Positions 45,754 to 57,020 of a stretch of DNA of 64,000 nucleotides are shown here, one piece after another. Every line of letters starts with the position of its first letter. Within the stretch, counting starts at the first letter, position 1. Below the pieces are notes generated by a model. It was given only the letters and a program-made list of their open reading frames with translations, ran no database searches and had not been told where the DNA came from. Source of the stretch: Gracilariopsis chorda (lineage: Eukaryota; Rhodophyta; Florideophyceae; Gracilariales; Gracilariaceae). The stretch is from NCBI GenBank assembly GCA_003194525.1, contig NBIV01000075.1, forward strand, positions 186,001 through 250,000, given 5' to 3'. Made by a program: the position numbers and the translations under genes.

Positions 45754-46995
45754 ATGACTACCGAACGCCGTCGACACTTGGCCATGGCCATTGCAGCCAT
45801 TCTAGCAGCCGATGGCGATGTCCAAGAGCCCATTGCAGCAGCAATAGTTTCGTCGACCAACTCAATCGCTCTGCGCCTTTTTTCCACTACTGACAATAGA
45901 CGTAGCATGCCCGGACGGGCATGGAAGCGGTCCAGAAACACTCCTTCATGGTTTTTTGACTATGCAGTCACGCAAGATGTTTTTGGAAGCTCATCCTGGC
46001 GAAGCCTCTTTCGCGTTTCCTACACCATATTTCAACGTTTATCAAACGAATTGCGTCCTTATATAGAAGCGAAAAACACAACATTTTGCAAAGCGTTGCC
46101 TGCAGAACTAAAAGTGGCTGCATTTCTTCTTTACGCAGGTGGTTGCACCTGCGAAAAAGCAGCATCTCATCTTGGAATAGGCTCAAGCACGGTGTCCTTG
46201 AGCGTTTCGATGATTTCGAATGCCATCACGAAGAATTGCCAAGACTCTGTTCGATTTTCTACTATGGAGAACGACGTTGCGCTCGCCATGAAAGGCTTTG
46301 AGAGCATGAACAGGCTCCCGTACTGTGTCGGAGCCATAGACGGGACCCATATAAAATGGCTGTCTTGTCCAGAAGAGCAGTTTTACGAATACAGATGTTA
46401 TAAGGGGTATCCAAGCATCGTTTTATTTGCAGTGGTGACGGCAGATAGGAAGTTTGTGTACGTGGATATTGGGAAGCCTGGGGTATTAGGAGACTCTACT
46501 ATTTACGAACAGTCAACGTTAAAGAAGAATATAGAGAAGGGTGTTTGGCTTGGAGCTCAAATTCCGCATCTGAAGATAGCGAATGTATTTGTGAGACCAT
46601 ATTTGATTGGTGATTGTGCTTTCCAGCTCAACAGAAATATGATGAAGACTTGCAGTGAACCGGAAAAGAACGCTAACCCCGTTCTTCGAACGTGGGATAA
46701 GATTGCCAGCAAGACGCGGAAGCCGGTGGAATGCGCATTCGGAATGCTAAAACAACGTTTCTCTGTGTTGAAGGAGGGGATCAAGCTTCACCACGAGAAT
46801 GATATCGTTTTGTTTACATATGCCTATGTGGTACTACACAAATGGAGTGTCGATAGCGGGGATATCACCGAAGCGTACTTGCCTGCCGATGATGATGACG
46901 ATCCGAATGCTGTAGTTACCGCAGAAACAAGCGCTGGAAAAAAGCAACGAGATACACTTCTTTATTACGTTACGAACTCACTTGATGAACAGTAA
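45754..46995 (+). CDS. PIF/Harbinger transposase, open frame (Harbinger 2)
   Basis: ATG 45754 gives 413 aa; the frame is open back to a GTG at 45718. This is a DDE-type nuclease of the DDE_Tnp_4 family. Order: N-terminal helical region, a winged-helix-like segment (ELKVAAFLLYAGGCTCEKAA, about residues 110-130), then the catalytic core with Asp in VGAIDGTH (about 46330), Asp in YLIGDCAFQL (about 46610) and Glu in VECAFGMLKQRF (about 46732). All three acidic residues are present and no stop interrupts it. It is convergent with a Myb-like ORF only 6 bp away, the standard two-gene layout of this superfamily. This copy may still be functional. Terminal inverted repeats were not found by eye. Confidence 0.88.
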   Translation: MTTERRRHLAMAIAAILAADGDVQEPIAAAIVSSTNSIALRLFSTTDNRRSMPGRAWKRSRNTPSWFFDYAVTQDVFGSSSWRSLFRVSYTIFQRLSNELRPYIEAKNTTFCKALPAELKVAAFLLYAGGCTCEKAASHLGIGSSTVSLSVSMISNAITKNCQDSVRFSTMENDVALAMKGFESMNRLPYCVGAIDGTHIKWLSCPEEQFYEYRCYKGYPSIVLFAVVTADRKFVYVDIGKPGVLGDSTIYEQSTLKKNIEKGVWLGAQIPHLKIANVFVRPYLIGDCAFQLNRNMMKTCSEPEKNANPVLRTWDKIASKTRKPVECAFGMLKQRFSVLKEGIKLHHENDIVLFTYAYVVLHKWSVDSGDITEAYLPADDDDDPNAVVTAETSAGKKQRDTLLYYVTNSLDEQ

Positions 46996-47001
46996 GAAGA
47001 T

Positions 47002-47727
47002 CTAGATCTTTTCCACCAAACGTTCCAAAACACTGCGCGTTTTCTCCCTTTCCTCGTTTCCTTTTCTGAGCTCTGAAATCAAACTGGCATTCGTTTCTTC
47101 TTGTTTCTGTATAAATGCGGAAAGCAACTCATCTCGAGACATCTTTTGGCGTTTCCGCGTGCTCGTGGCTGGACGTTCAAGAGCACTGCTACCTTCGTCT
47201 GTAGAATATTGTGCCGGAGGATCATATCTTGCCTTGACCTTCTCCAGCTCATGCATTTCTCCAAAGAATTCCGGAGTGTTGAAGAGATCTTCGTCATCTC
47301 CATCTCGACCAGATTGTTTCAATTTCGAAATGAAAGAAGAAAATTCTTGCTTGATTCTCGTAAACTTTTTCTGCCATCCTTTGGGAGTGCGTTTGAGGCC
47401 ATGACTTTGCTCAGCTAGCTTGACAGCATCCAAGAAAACGTCTTTCAAACTTTTCTTTTGTTGCTTACGATTACCGTACCCAGCTTTTTTCATCATTGAA
47501 AGCAATAAAATAACAGTGTCGCTATCGTAATTGAGTTTTGTCGGTGAGTTGGAATTAGCATCCGCTTCTGCTTCTTTCTCAGTTAGAGCGACAGCATGTT
47601 GGTTGACGTGACTACGTTCTGCATTGGGAACGTTGTTGTCGTCAGTAGCCGTTTGGATGGCCGGAGCAGAGTGCTTGTTGCAAGTTACAGGCTGTGGTGG
47701 AGCTGAGAATTGAAAATTGTCGGTCAT
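47002..47727 (-). CDS. Myb/SANT-like DNA-binding protein of Harbinger 2
   Basis: 241 aa from ATG 47727-47725; the frame is open to a GTG at 47856, but ATG is preferred. In Harbinger elements this protein binds subterminal DNA and brings the transposase to it. Seen: an Asn/Ala-rich N-terminus; a trihelical Myb-like region starting at YDSDTVILLLSMMKKAGYG and including GLKRTPKGWQKKFTRIKQEF; then an acidic linker (DGDDEDLFNTPEFFGE); a basic patch (RKRQKMSRDE); and a helical coiled-coil-like C-terminus. No stop or frameshift. Six bp separate its end from the transposase end, so the 3' ends of the two transcripts probably overlap. Confidence 0.8.
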   Translation of the reverse strand: MTDNFQFSAPPQPVTCNKHSAPAIQTATDDNNVPNAERSHVNQHAVALTEKEAEADANSNSPTKLNYDSDTVILLLSMMKKAGYGNRKQQKKSLKDVFLDAVKLAEQSHGLKRTPKGWQKKFTRIKQEFSSFISKLKQSGRDGDDEDLFNTPEFFGEMHELEKVKARYDPPAQYSTDEGSSALERPATSTRKRQKMSRDELLSAFIQKQEETNASLISELRKGNEEREKTRSVLERLVEKI

Positions 47728-47860
47728 TGAAAGAAGAGCTTGCGAAAGAACTGCGACGGTACTGTTCTCGAGGTGGGCGTGCGACTTGGAAGAGCTGCTG
47801 GCGTGGAGACTGATAATGTCTGGTCGTGTTTCTATACTATGGCGGGAAATGGGCACCTTT

Positions 47861-48537
47861 CTAAAAAATGTCCAAAGGACAGTTTCCCGCGAATGAGTGT
47901 CTCGGTGTCGAATTGTCCATGTCCATATGTAGAAAGGGCCTTACGGCGCAGGCCATTGCATCCACGTTTACCAATGACGGTATGAATTGTGCCCAAAAGT
48001 TCTCAAAATTGACTTCAATAATTTCACGGAGCTTGGTTCTTCTCCGCACCACGAGATCGACCAACACTTTTAGTCCAGTGTGCGCAACTCAATAAAATGA
48101 CTTTCCATTGCTTTTTGATCCAGGGTCTTGGAAAAGCTGTATGCGTCTGATGAAGAGAAACCACCCGCAGCAGAATATACTTCAGTGGCTGGAGGCACCT
48201 GATCAAGGAACAAGTTTGTGTGCTTCTGCTGTTCTGCTGTTGGCCTCAATGTCGCATTTGACGGTGATGAAGATTCGATTACAGGCTTTATGCGCAAATT
48301 CCTCGCACGTAGTACCAACGTTCTGTTCTTCTTCTCTTCGCTGGGAGTGCGTAATTCGAGAAAACAATTAAGAGCGCATAACAAGTCATCGGTCCAAAGT
48401 GATTCCTGGGCCCCTGAAGGATATTGCCGTACAATAATATGCAGCAGTGTCTTGGGTATACGCAGATAATCATCAATCATGAACGTAGATGACAGAGCGA
48501 TACCTCTAGAAAATTCAATCGAAATAGGAGTGACAAC
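47861..48537 (-). pseudogene. Unidentified minus-strand ORF with one frame change
   Basis: An open frame runs from about 48537 to a TAA at 48070-48072 (TPISIEFSRGIALSSTFM, then LLHIIVRQYPSGAQESLW). A second frame offset by two continues to 47861 (LREIIEVNFENFWAQFIP, CAVRPFLHMDMDNS). Together they read as one protein of about 225 residues with a single frame change, ending near the right edge of Harbinger 2. This may be a host gene that the transposon landed in, or an exon pair. No family recognised. Confidence 0.35.
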
Positions 48538-48539
48538 AG

Positions 48540-49028
48540 TGGTTCAGAGAAGATAATTCTCTTCGTACATGTTAATATTAGACAAAAAAATCAATAAATT
48601 AGCTACGAGCACTGATCTTCCACTCTCTTGTGGTCCTATACATGATTCAATCTTGCAGCTCTTTTGGCTACCAGATCTTGAACTTGAGCATGAGAATCCG
48701 AGATAATCACCAGTGTGAGAGACATCCAAACTTTCACCGAGTATTATGAAAGCAATAAAATTTATAATTGCCGACACATACACTCGTCCTTACGCAATAG
48801 TAATCGATCGTGCTTATGTAAGAGAGGAGAGAGGATAGCAATTGAAGTTCACGTTTACACACTGCAACGATGAAGCTTGCTGCTTCTGTCGTTTTCTATG
48901 AGACTCTTCTCTTTTGTAGGCATATCTCCGACCGTTCATATGTTTGAATCACATTCAAACATATGAATTGAAATAAGCGGTCGTCATTAACAGTAGTCTA
49001 AAAGGAGTAGCTTAATACTATATTACAT
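48540..49028. other. AT-rich spacer with a 15-bp-arm palindrome
   Basis: No gene. TTCATATGTTTGAAT (48935-48949) and its perfect complement (48953-48967) flank CAC. This is where the 3' LTR of minus-strand gypsy D would be expected, but no matching 5' LTR was seen. Confidence 0.5.
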
Positions 49029-50553
49029 TCAACCACTCTTTGAATCAAACGTACTCGTCGATTCTTCAAATTCACGTATGCGATCCTTGCAGTTACTCAA
49101 ATCGCTTTTTGACATCCAGATAGCATCTTCTTGTGCATCATCTTCAAAGCGTACCAAGTAGTAGATCTTTGTACGCGAATTCTTCTTACCAAGGAATGAT
49201 TTCAAGTTCTGTTCGATATTGCCATCAGCATCGATTACTACCGACAATGTAGTATTATCATTCTCAGGTCTCAGGTACTTCTTCAGTTTAGATACGTGAA
49301 GTACATTGTTTACACGATTCATTGTTGGCAGGAGATCAACTCTGTATGTCACAGCACCCATGACTCCAGTAATTGCGAGAGGACTGACAAATTTTGTTCT
49401 GCACTTCTTCGGGAGCTCTGTACGAGCTAACAGCTCAGAACCAGCAAGATTCAACATGACTAAATCTCCCAATTCAAACGATATATGTATTGATATCTTG
49501 TTGGTTTAGTATACCTGTTTTGCTTGTGCCACAGCGAGGTGGTCACGTGCAATCGTTTGAAACATTTTTCGTCGTTCAAGCATATCAACTGCACCTTGAC
49601 AATTTGAAACAGTTCTAGTTTCCTTTCACAGTTGCGATTTTCGCACATGGCCGAAATCCACTTCAAACGGAGTAAGGCCTGTGCTCTTGTGCTTCTTAGA
49701 GCTAAATTCGAACTCTAACTCACTCAGAATCACATCCCAATCCTTAGGCTTGTTCTAAATAGCATGGCGTAGCATTTGGCTAAGTGCCCGAATTATGATC
49801 TCACTCTGTCCGTCCATCTGAGGGTGTCTCTTTGGTGCCATGTTCTTCTCGATGGTCCATATGTCTGTGATTCTTTCAAAATACTTCGATGTGAACAGTG
49901 GATCTCTATCCAAGATGATCCTATCCGGAATTCCGTGCTTGGAAAACACATGATCGAACGAAATCTGGACAACATCCCCAGATATAATACGCTTAGTCGT
50001 GGGAATGAAAAGACTACGCTTTGAAAGTTTGTCCACGATGACAAAAACAGAGTCATTTCCTTTCGCGGAGGTTAGAAATTCAGTTAAGAATTCCATTGTT
50101 AGCACTTTCCAACATTGCTTAGGACGTTTATGTGGCTCCAGCATGCCTTTTTCTTTAGCACGTTCTTACTTGTTATGCTGACACGAAAGACACGAACGCA
50201 CACAATCCACAACATCTTTTTACATACCTTTCCATTACAACAAACTGGGACATTGGTAAAACGTTTTCTCGAGTCCAAAGTGAGTAAAATTATGTACTCC
50301 AGCAATAGCTCGTCTCGTAGATCTCCTGCTTGCGGCATGTAGAGTCTCTGTGTGCCTCCTGTTGTCCAGAAAATTTTCTCGTCCTCAAAAGTATAATTAC
50401 TTACATACATCTGGACTTTTATGGAGTGCTGCATTCCTTTGTCCAAAAACCATGCTCTAAGTTCCTTTGACTTCACATGTTTAACGTTGCCATGCGAGCA
50501 ACTGGCATCGTTTCTTGCAAATCCGGGTCTAAACCAGCAATATGGTCCTCCAT
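49029..50553 (-). pseudogene. Gypsy D: integrase and chromodomain relic with a gag scrap
   Basis: Read leftward from 50553: a gag scrap (IAGLDPDLQETMPVARMATL, 50553-50468), then directly integrase zinc-binding sequence (YMPQAGDLRDELLLEYI; 50144-50460, frame-shifted), integrase core (VDKLSKRSLFIP, GIPDRIILDRDPLFTS, HPQMDGQSE; about 49755-50100), then a GPY-like part and a chromodomain (YYLVRFEDDAQEDAIWMSKSDL about 49080-49160, given here only in part). Protease, RT and RNase H are missing between gag and integrase, an internal deletion of about 3 kb. The rest of gag lies beyond the copia insertion at 56103-56563. Confidence 0.75.
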
Positions 50554-50935
50554 AAATAAAAGTTTGACTAGGCACGACGTTGGGTTTATGGATCGGATAA
50601 CAACGGGTTTACTACACGGGGGTAGAACTCGACGTTTTGTCTTCGTCTCTCTTCTTCCCTTGGTTCTCCTGTTATCGAAGAACTGCCACCGGTATTTATA
50701 TGCTTTGCGACCGACTACTTGTGAGCGGCTCCAACTCAGATATTCTGCAGTCCATGTAATCAGCTCACCATCCAAGTGGAATCAATAACAATCAGCAGAG
50801 AAAGACACGCATATGCGCAAATTCACAACAGACACGCACTAGTCCACACAGGTACTAACGTCAGACCAGTTCTTACGCAAAAGAGATACATCTCTTGTAA
50901 GAGGTGAGACTCCTAAATCTCACCTAAATCTCACA
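50554..50935 (-). repeat. 3' LTR of copia C (left side in window)
   Basis: On the element strand it starts TGTGAGATTTAGG. It matches the right LTR with about fifteen base differences by eye (about 4 percent). Confidence 0.85.
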
Positions 50936-50978
50936 CCAATCCCTTTTCAAAATACTACCAACCAGTGGACTTGTCCGA

Positions 50979-53900
50979 TCAATTGAAAAGTGCAACTTCG
51001 AAATCAATCGAGATTCGTCCAGAATAGAGGAGGTTCTGTAGAGCGTCGGCCATAGGACTGTCTGTTTTGGTTAGAGGATCGCCGTAGTTGCACTTCCCAG
51101 GAACCCAAAACATGCGCTCAATCTTCTTAGTTTCAAAGTCGAATCGGATAACACTCACGTCTCCTCGAATCGATCTATCAGACGCGTTCCTGCATGTAGA
51201 CAATGTTCCATACAGATCTTTTGAATCGAAGACAATCCATAGTCCAATTTCAAACCCCAATAGCTTACTATATGCCTTCGCTAAAACCTTTGCTTCGTCG
51301 ATTGCCTCTCCTGCCGCACGGATCTCAGCAGATTCAATTGACTTCACCGGCCTGCGAGACTTATGAGAGCTCCAGCTGATAGTATGAAACACTGAATCCA
51401 AGGACAGGTCACCGAAGAGCATTCCTGCCACAAATCCGAGCTGTTCATGATCGGTGCTGCGACTTGCGTCGCAAAATACAACTATTCGACACTGCATTTC
51501 TCCAGTTTGTCTAGCAAACTTGAGCACAGAACCACGCCTTTTCAATAACTTGACTAAATTGACCTGGGTAACAAGGTGTTTGACAAGTGGGCTAGGTCCC
51601 CTTCGCTGAAGATAGCTTGCAGCATGTGCACAAAACGGGGAAGCTGCAATTCCTAACCATCCAATGGAGCTACTCAGGGACCGAAACGCAGAGGCTTCAA
51701 TTGCACTTAGAGCTTGGTCAAGTTCCTTACGTCGGGGCCGAGACAGTACGTATCCATCAAAGGCTTGCAGCTTCTCTTCGCCATCAATCGAGATAGTTGC
51801 ATCTTCTGTCTGCTCCACACGGAGTCCGTAGAACTTGAACTGTCCAGGACCGTACACTATAGTACCCAGTTGATATTGCTCTCCAATCTTCTTGATTAAG
51901 GCGGACACTTTGTTTCTCTGGCCTGCAAATAGGATATCGTCTACTACCTTTACATCCAAGATGCAAATACTGCCGCTTTCCACAAGATAGAATAGCTGCG
52001 GGACATAAACCACCTGCAGAAATCCGAAACTGCGAAGCACGTCATCGCTGAGTTGCTGCCATTTAGCACATGCATTAACCAGTCCATATGCTGCGGACAG
52101 GAGCAGCCAGTAGTGACGATACCTTGTGCTGCACTCTCTTGGAGGTATGACGCAAACGTCACGGTTCGCTTCGGTCTGGAGATACGCAGATTTGAAATCA
52201 ATTTTTGCCAGTGTCCACATAAAGAAAACTGCAAGTGACAACAGAATGCGAATACCAACGAGAGGACAGGTAGCTGAATCAGTCTTCAATAAGTGCTTCT
52301 CCCTGTCCTTGTTGCCATGAACAGCTATACATGCCTTGAGAGTAAGAGCCCCGTCGTCGCCCTTCTTGACTTTGTACAGGACGTGACTTGTCAACACGTT
52401 GGCATTTTGAGCCACCTTCAACATTGGAACGACGCGTACAGTTCTCATGAAAGACTTTTCTTCTCTCTCGTAGGCGTTCTGGGTCGCGTACGGAGGCAAA
52501 ATTTGCGCTTGGTGAAGCATAAACTCTCGACTACCAAACGCCTGGAAGTACGAAGCAATTATTACGAGTTTTTTGCTTTCCAGCTCATGCCCTGGAGAAA
52601 GCTGAATTTCCGCTGCTTCCAAAGGGTTTTCCACAACCTCGTCTAATTCTGCACCTTCAGTTGGTCCTCTCTCGGTCGCTTCACTTCTTCCTTCAGCATA
52701 TTTCCACTTCTCTTCCTGCAGCTTCAATACTTCTTTGTCTCCATCAAGATAATTGACAGAGTACTTCTGTGTACGGGGGTTGTGTTTCGTTACAGTTCCT
52801 TCTTAGAACTTCTCGTCTTGGGGCCAGTACACTTCAGTGCGGTCCCTTACGCTAGGGTATTGCGGTCCGATAGATACTGATTCTGAATCCGAGTTCAGAA
52901 GTGATTTTCCACTCTCTACCAGAGAACTGTCGAGCGGCTCGGTGGGTACGTCATCTGCGAAACCATTGTTGTCCGACAAGGAGTATTCCAACGTCCGATC
53001 CATGTCGTCAATAGCGTGTTGCACAGCAGTAGCTAGTTCTTCGGTGTGAAGAGCGGGTCTGATATCTTCTATGGCTGTGGACACTGTTCTGCCAGATTTA
53101 CCAGGGACAGTAACTGTCCTGCTTTCTATGTCGAACGAAAGAACAGGTTTCGGTTGCGACCACTTTCCTCTTTTCTCATGTTGGAGTTTGATGAACACTT
53201 GCACCAAATCGCCAACTGAAATAGGAAATTCTTTCAAACTCTTGGAGCGTAAAATGAGGGTGAGCTTGCGTTTTGCCATCAGAGTTTGATGAGCGTCTAC
53301 GATTTCTTGCGGCAGTAGAGTCGGGCGCTGACCAGATTCAAGTGGCCTAGCGTAACCCTTTGCAAGTTAGTGGGCTAAAATCACATCGTTACCATAGAGA
53401 TCGTTAGAAATGCGAATTGCCTGACTGATCATCAGAGGAGGATTGCGCTGATAAGAAATTTTCAAATCTTCCTTCATGCGGAGAAAGACGTCACGGATAA
53501 CCCTATGCTTAGACTCAAGCACGTTCTTGTTGTGCCTTCGAGGTGGCAGCGGCCTTGAATCTATCCCGGTGTGTTGCAGAAATTCCAGAAATACAGCATT
53601 GTTGAATGCTGGGTCAAACGCGACAGTTTCTGGCGTCCAGAAGGGTGTAATCCAGTGCACATCGAGGACATAAATGGCATGTTCCATCGAGGCGTTCTCA
53701 ACTACTGCACCGGTTTAATACCGAGAGGTTGAGTCCATGATGTGCATGACGCAATACTGGTCAAGGTACATATGATCAACACAAACAACTTGGTTGAAAC
53801 CCCGGCTCATGCTGCTGAGTGAAACTTTGTGAGAAGCCTTCGGCTTGGCGGTTGTTAGGCAAACCGTACAGTCCTCCAATGTCCTTGTAAGGTAGCCATC

Positions 53901-54212
53901 AATTTGATCATTCCATAGCGCGTTTCTTTTGAGAAGTGTTTTGATGTCCGTATACGTGGAGTGGCCACATACATGTTGGTGCACCTTGTCGACTACTTTC
54001 TTCAATTCTCTCCACGGCCTTACGGACAATCCTGGATCGATGCGAGCAGTCGCACATAACAGAACAGACTTGTTCTGTGACGTCAGGGGGGGGTTTGTTT
54101 TGGAACGTGAAAGCAGAGTGTGGAATGTAGGTATGCATGTGTACATCGACAAGAGAAATAGTACTGGGAGCTTGATCTTCGCTGGCTGGTGGTAGCCTGA
54201 GTATGTTGCCAT
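50979..54212 (-). pseudogene. Copia C pol: integrase, reverse transcriptase, RNase H
   Basis: One frame from 54212 down to 50979 with stops at 53715, 53367 and 52803. Integrase: zinc region with LEDCTVC (about 53870), core VVCVDHMYLDQY (about 53775), DPAFNNAVFLEFLQHTGI and PRRHNKNVLESKHR (53500-53610); C-terminal module DLVQVFIKLQHEKRGKW. RT: KIDFKSAYLQT (about 52200) and catalytic VVDDILFAG (about 51935). RNase H: VFCDASRS, ESAEIRAAGEAIDEA, FDSKDLYGT (51180-51480). The last long frame (582 codons, 50979-52727) is unbroken. Integrase before RT is the copia signature. Confidence 0.88.
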
Positions 54213-55305
54213 TCATGTGCAAAATGTCACATCGACTCGTGACGTTACGACCAATGACCCACTGTGATGATCCTTCAATTACCAAATGTCTGATTTTCAC
54301 GACGTCACCTTTGTCTGATTGTCCAGAGAGAACAATCGAGCCAAGAATGGCTCTAGGCTCACTACGATGCGAACCTGAGCCATACTGCCAGTGTGTCTTA
54401 TCAGCTACGGAAGGTGGGAGTGGATCGAGTGATCCGTCCCAATCTTGGCAGACGAGATTCTTGATTAGCTTGAGCTCTGCCATTTCAATGCCGCTATAAG
54501 GAGCAGCATTGTCTAACAATGGCCCATCAGATCCCCTTATGTGATCAGCCGCACAGCGCATTTCACTCAGGGTTGCCATATTGAATGTGAGAACATTATT
54601 GTGGCCTCTCTCCGGATGCATAGGTGCATCGAGAGCCTTAAAACCCTGTTTGAGTGACCCGTCACGGCGATGGTCATGAGCCCAATGTCCGTACTTACTG
54701 CAGCGATTACACTTGGTCTTCTGCTTGAGTTCCATAATCTGCTCAGGGGTTCTGCGTTGCTTGTGCGTAGGTCTGCGGCTTCGTGATCGCGGAGGTGTAG
54801 CAAAGGATGCATTTGAAGACAGAGTGTTTGATTGCGAAGAGCTGGGAGAAGCTCGAACCTTTTCGCACTGACGCAGTACGGACGCAATTGATTCGTAAGA
54901 TACTGCCTTCAGAAACTCATTTGTGCTAGACGTTGATGTGAAGGAAGACCCCTTCGGTGCACAGTTTGCTAGTACAGAAACGCGCTGGTTACTGTCAACA
55001 TCGGAATTGGCCAGCAGAGTAAAGGCCACCAGTGCCTCTGATAGCTTAGCTTCTGATCCGTGAACGTTAAATCTGGAAACATGCGCTTGGAAGCGCGACT
55101 CAAAGTTCTTGAAGCTCTCATTGGCATTCCTTTTCGTATTCAGAAGCGCCAAGAAATCTTGATAGACATCAGAAACTACAGCCAGTGGATCTCTTTTGTA
55201 CAGTGCATCGACTATAGCTTGCGCACCGGCTTCGGATCGGATGGTGTCTGCTGGTATTGCCTTGCAGATATCACGGGCTCGGCCAAAGAGCTGGGAAAGA
55301 AGCAT
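53908..55305 (-). pseudogene. Copia C gag and protease
   Basis: ATG 55305-55303 starts a 465-codon frame: gag core (FLALLNTKRNANESFKNFE, about 55110-55170), basic Ser-rich linker, a zinc knuckle CNRCSKYGHWAHDH with C-x2-C-x4-H-x4-H spacing (last ligand His, not Cys; about 54665-54710), and a retropepsin-like region with LLDNAAPYSGI where the catalytic Asp-Ser/Thr-Gly is expected. The Gly-to-Ala change there would impair catalysis. The change to the pol frame falls at a run of eight G on the plus strand (about 54087-54094), a likely slippage indel. The true N-terminus may lie upstream in another frame. Confidence 0.75.
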
Positions 55306-55720
55306 GATACCTTGAACACCTGGTCAGATCTTGTTATCGTTCGAGTGTGCCAAAGTCTGGTGGAAGGCTTGCCATACCGAAACGGCATTCGCGTACTGCT
55401 CTTGACTCCCTTTTCCGTCGGTCCACGGAACATTTCGGATGTCCCACGAAAAACGGGGACGCGTTGGTGTAACACTGAAACTGGAGAGGCGGCACGATGG
55501 AAGGTCTGGCTGGTTCTGAGGAGAGAAAGCCAGACTTCATCTCCTTTAATAGAGTCTAATGGCTACAATCGATACATCTAGAAGATCCTGACACTACATT
55601 ACGGGACACTAACGTCGGAGACAGAGCTTGTAGTCTGTCTTCGACTGAGCTCCGTGGCCCTACAGGTACGTCTGTGTTACAGTTGGCAGATCAGATGAAG
55701 AAATTTCTGGGCCCATAACA

Positions 55721-56102
55721 AGTAAAAGTTATGACGTGGCACGAAGTTGGGTTTATGGATCGGATAACAACGGGTTTACTACACGGCGGTAGAACTCGAC
55801 GTTTTGTCTTCGTCTCTCTTCTTCCCTTGGTTCTCCTGTTATCGAAGAACTGCCACCGGTATTTATATGCTTTGCAACCAACTACTTGTGAGCGGCTCCA
55901 ACTCAGATATTCTGCAGTCCATGTAACCAGCTCACCATCCAAGTGGAATCAATAAAACTCAGCAGAGAACGACATGCATATGCCCAAATTCACAACAGAC
56001 ACACACTAGTCCACACAGGTACTAACGTCAGACCAGTTCTTACGCAAAAGAGATACATCTCTTCTAAAAGGTGAGACTCCTAAATCTCACCAAAATCTCA
56101 CA
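55721..56102 (-). repeat. 5' LTR of copia C (right side in window)
   Basis: Pairs with 50554-50935. It ends on the plus strand in TCTCACA, followed directly by the target duplication TCCAT. The inner edge is uncertain by a few bases because the sequence around GTAAAAGTTATGAC aligns with small gaps. Confidence 0.8.
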
Positions 56103-56563
56103 TCCATCGGCGTGTTTACATCGTATTGACGGCTTGTGGAAGTCGTCAAGCTCGTGAAGCGATCCCTTCAATTTTGCACAGATTTTGATCCTCCTTGGCT
56201 AACCTTCATGATATTACGTATCAGTTTATCTCTAATCACTAAAGACTGGAAATGGTGGAGGATCTTTGAGTATATCGCATCCCACCGTGGGCCAAAAAAG
56301 TACATTCTGCCCACTGTCAACCATAGTTCTTCAATTTTGTTAGTGCCACTGTGAGCAGAGAACGTGTTTTGCTTATGTGTAGTTTTGTTTCTTCTATGTT
56401 CTGCATCACATCCTTTTGCTACTGGGTCACGTGGTTCATTCGTTTTCGATATTTTTCAAGCTGCGTCGAGTCCAAACCATCAGCGCTGAGCGCGCTCGAT
56501 TCATTTCACTTTTCTGCCAACTTCAGATTCTTGCCAGCTAAAGACTTCATCTCAGTTTTCTGA
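56103..56563 (-). pseudogene. Gypsy D gag relic, right of the copia insertion
   Basis: Minus-strand translation gives a coiled-coil-like N-terminal part (NESSALSADGLDSTQLEKY) and a gag core (GTNKIEELWLTVGRMYFFG, HHFQSLVIRDKLIRNIM, QYDVNTPM) that continues across the copia insertion into YIDGLDPDLQ-type sequence as seen uninterrupted at 61637-61722. Two or more stops and one frame change. The IDGLDP motif is shared with E1 and E2 gag. Confidence 0.7.
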
Positions 56564-57020
56564 CGCCGCAGCAGCGGGTCAACGACTGCCGACGAACCGC
56601 ACGTCATTATCCTGTTGCACGCAAAATAGAGTTCTTTTGTCCTTCGAAAAAATGTGAAGTGGGAATCTGAGGAGGCAGTCTAGTTCGATCAGACACCTGC
56701 CGGTGGTTCTGGTGTACTGGCTCCTGGCCGTTCTTCTAGGAGGACTCCTGTCTAGCTACCTATTTGACTGCGTGGGTTGCAGGATTCCCAAATGGGAAGC
56801 ACTATAACTGGGTTCAACTTGATTCCGTTTGAATCAAGTTGTATTCGGTTTTGCTCTTTGGGCTCCTGCCCAGCATGACCAGGTTCTGCACCACACTGAC
56901 CACTCCAGGCATCCAGCGCAAAACGAATTGGCATCTTGGTTCCATATAGGCTACGGTCAGATTAGAAATATCAAGATCAGCAGCACTAAGTAGATTAACA
57001 AGCAAAAGGAACGAGCAGCC

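Larger units (their letters stand above)
50554..56102 (-). mobile_element. Copia C: nearly complete Ty1/copia element
   Basis: Bounded by LTRs of about 382 bp and a 5-bp target duplication TCCAT (50549-50553 and 56103-56107). The empty site is present intact in the second duplicate (61718-61722, CTCCATCGGCG), which proves the insertion. Gene order on the minus strand (gag, protease, integrase, RT, RNase H) is that of Ty1/copia. Frame defects make it inactive as it stands. Features of the RT and RNase H (DSKDLYGT) recall the GalEa/PyRE/CoDi-like copia of algae and aquatic animals; this placement is from memory, not a search. Confidence 0.9.

Noticed and set aside
48935..48967. Palindrome as the terminal inverted repeat of a DNA transposon
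   Set aside because: The arms are only 3 nt apart with nothing between them, and no matching repeat flanks Harbinger 2.
50115..50342. Plus-strand ORFs within 49-56 kb
   Set aside because: They are antisense shadows of the gypsy D and copia C minus-strand frames, with no motifs of their own.
56351..56563. Plus-strand ORF with Cys and aromatic residues, resembling a small membrane protein
   Set aside because: It is the complement of the gag coiled-coil region; the minus-strand reading is more protein-like and recurs with the same defects in copy B.
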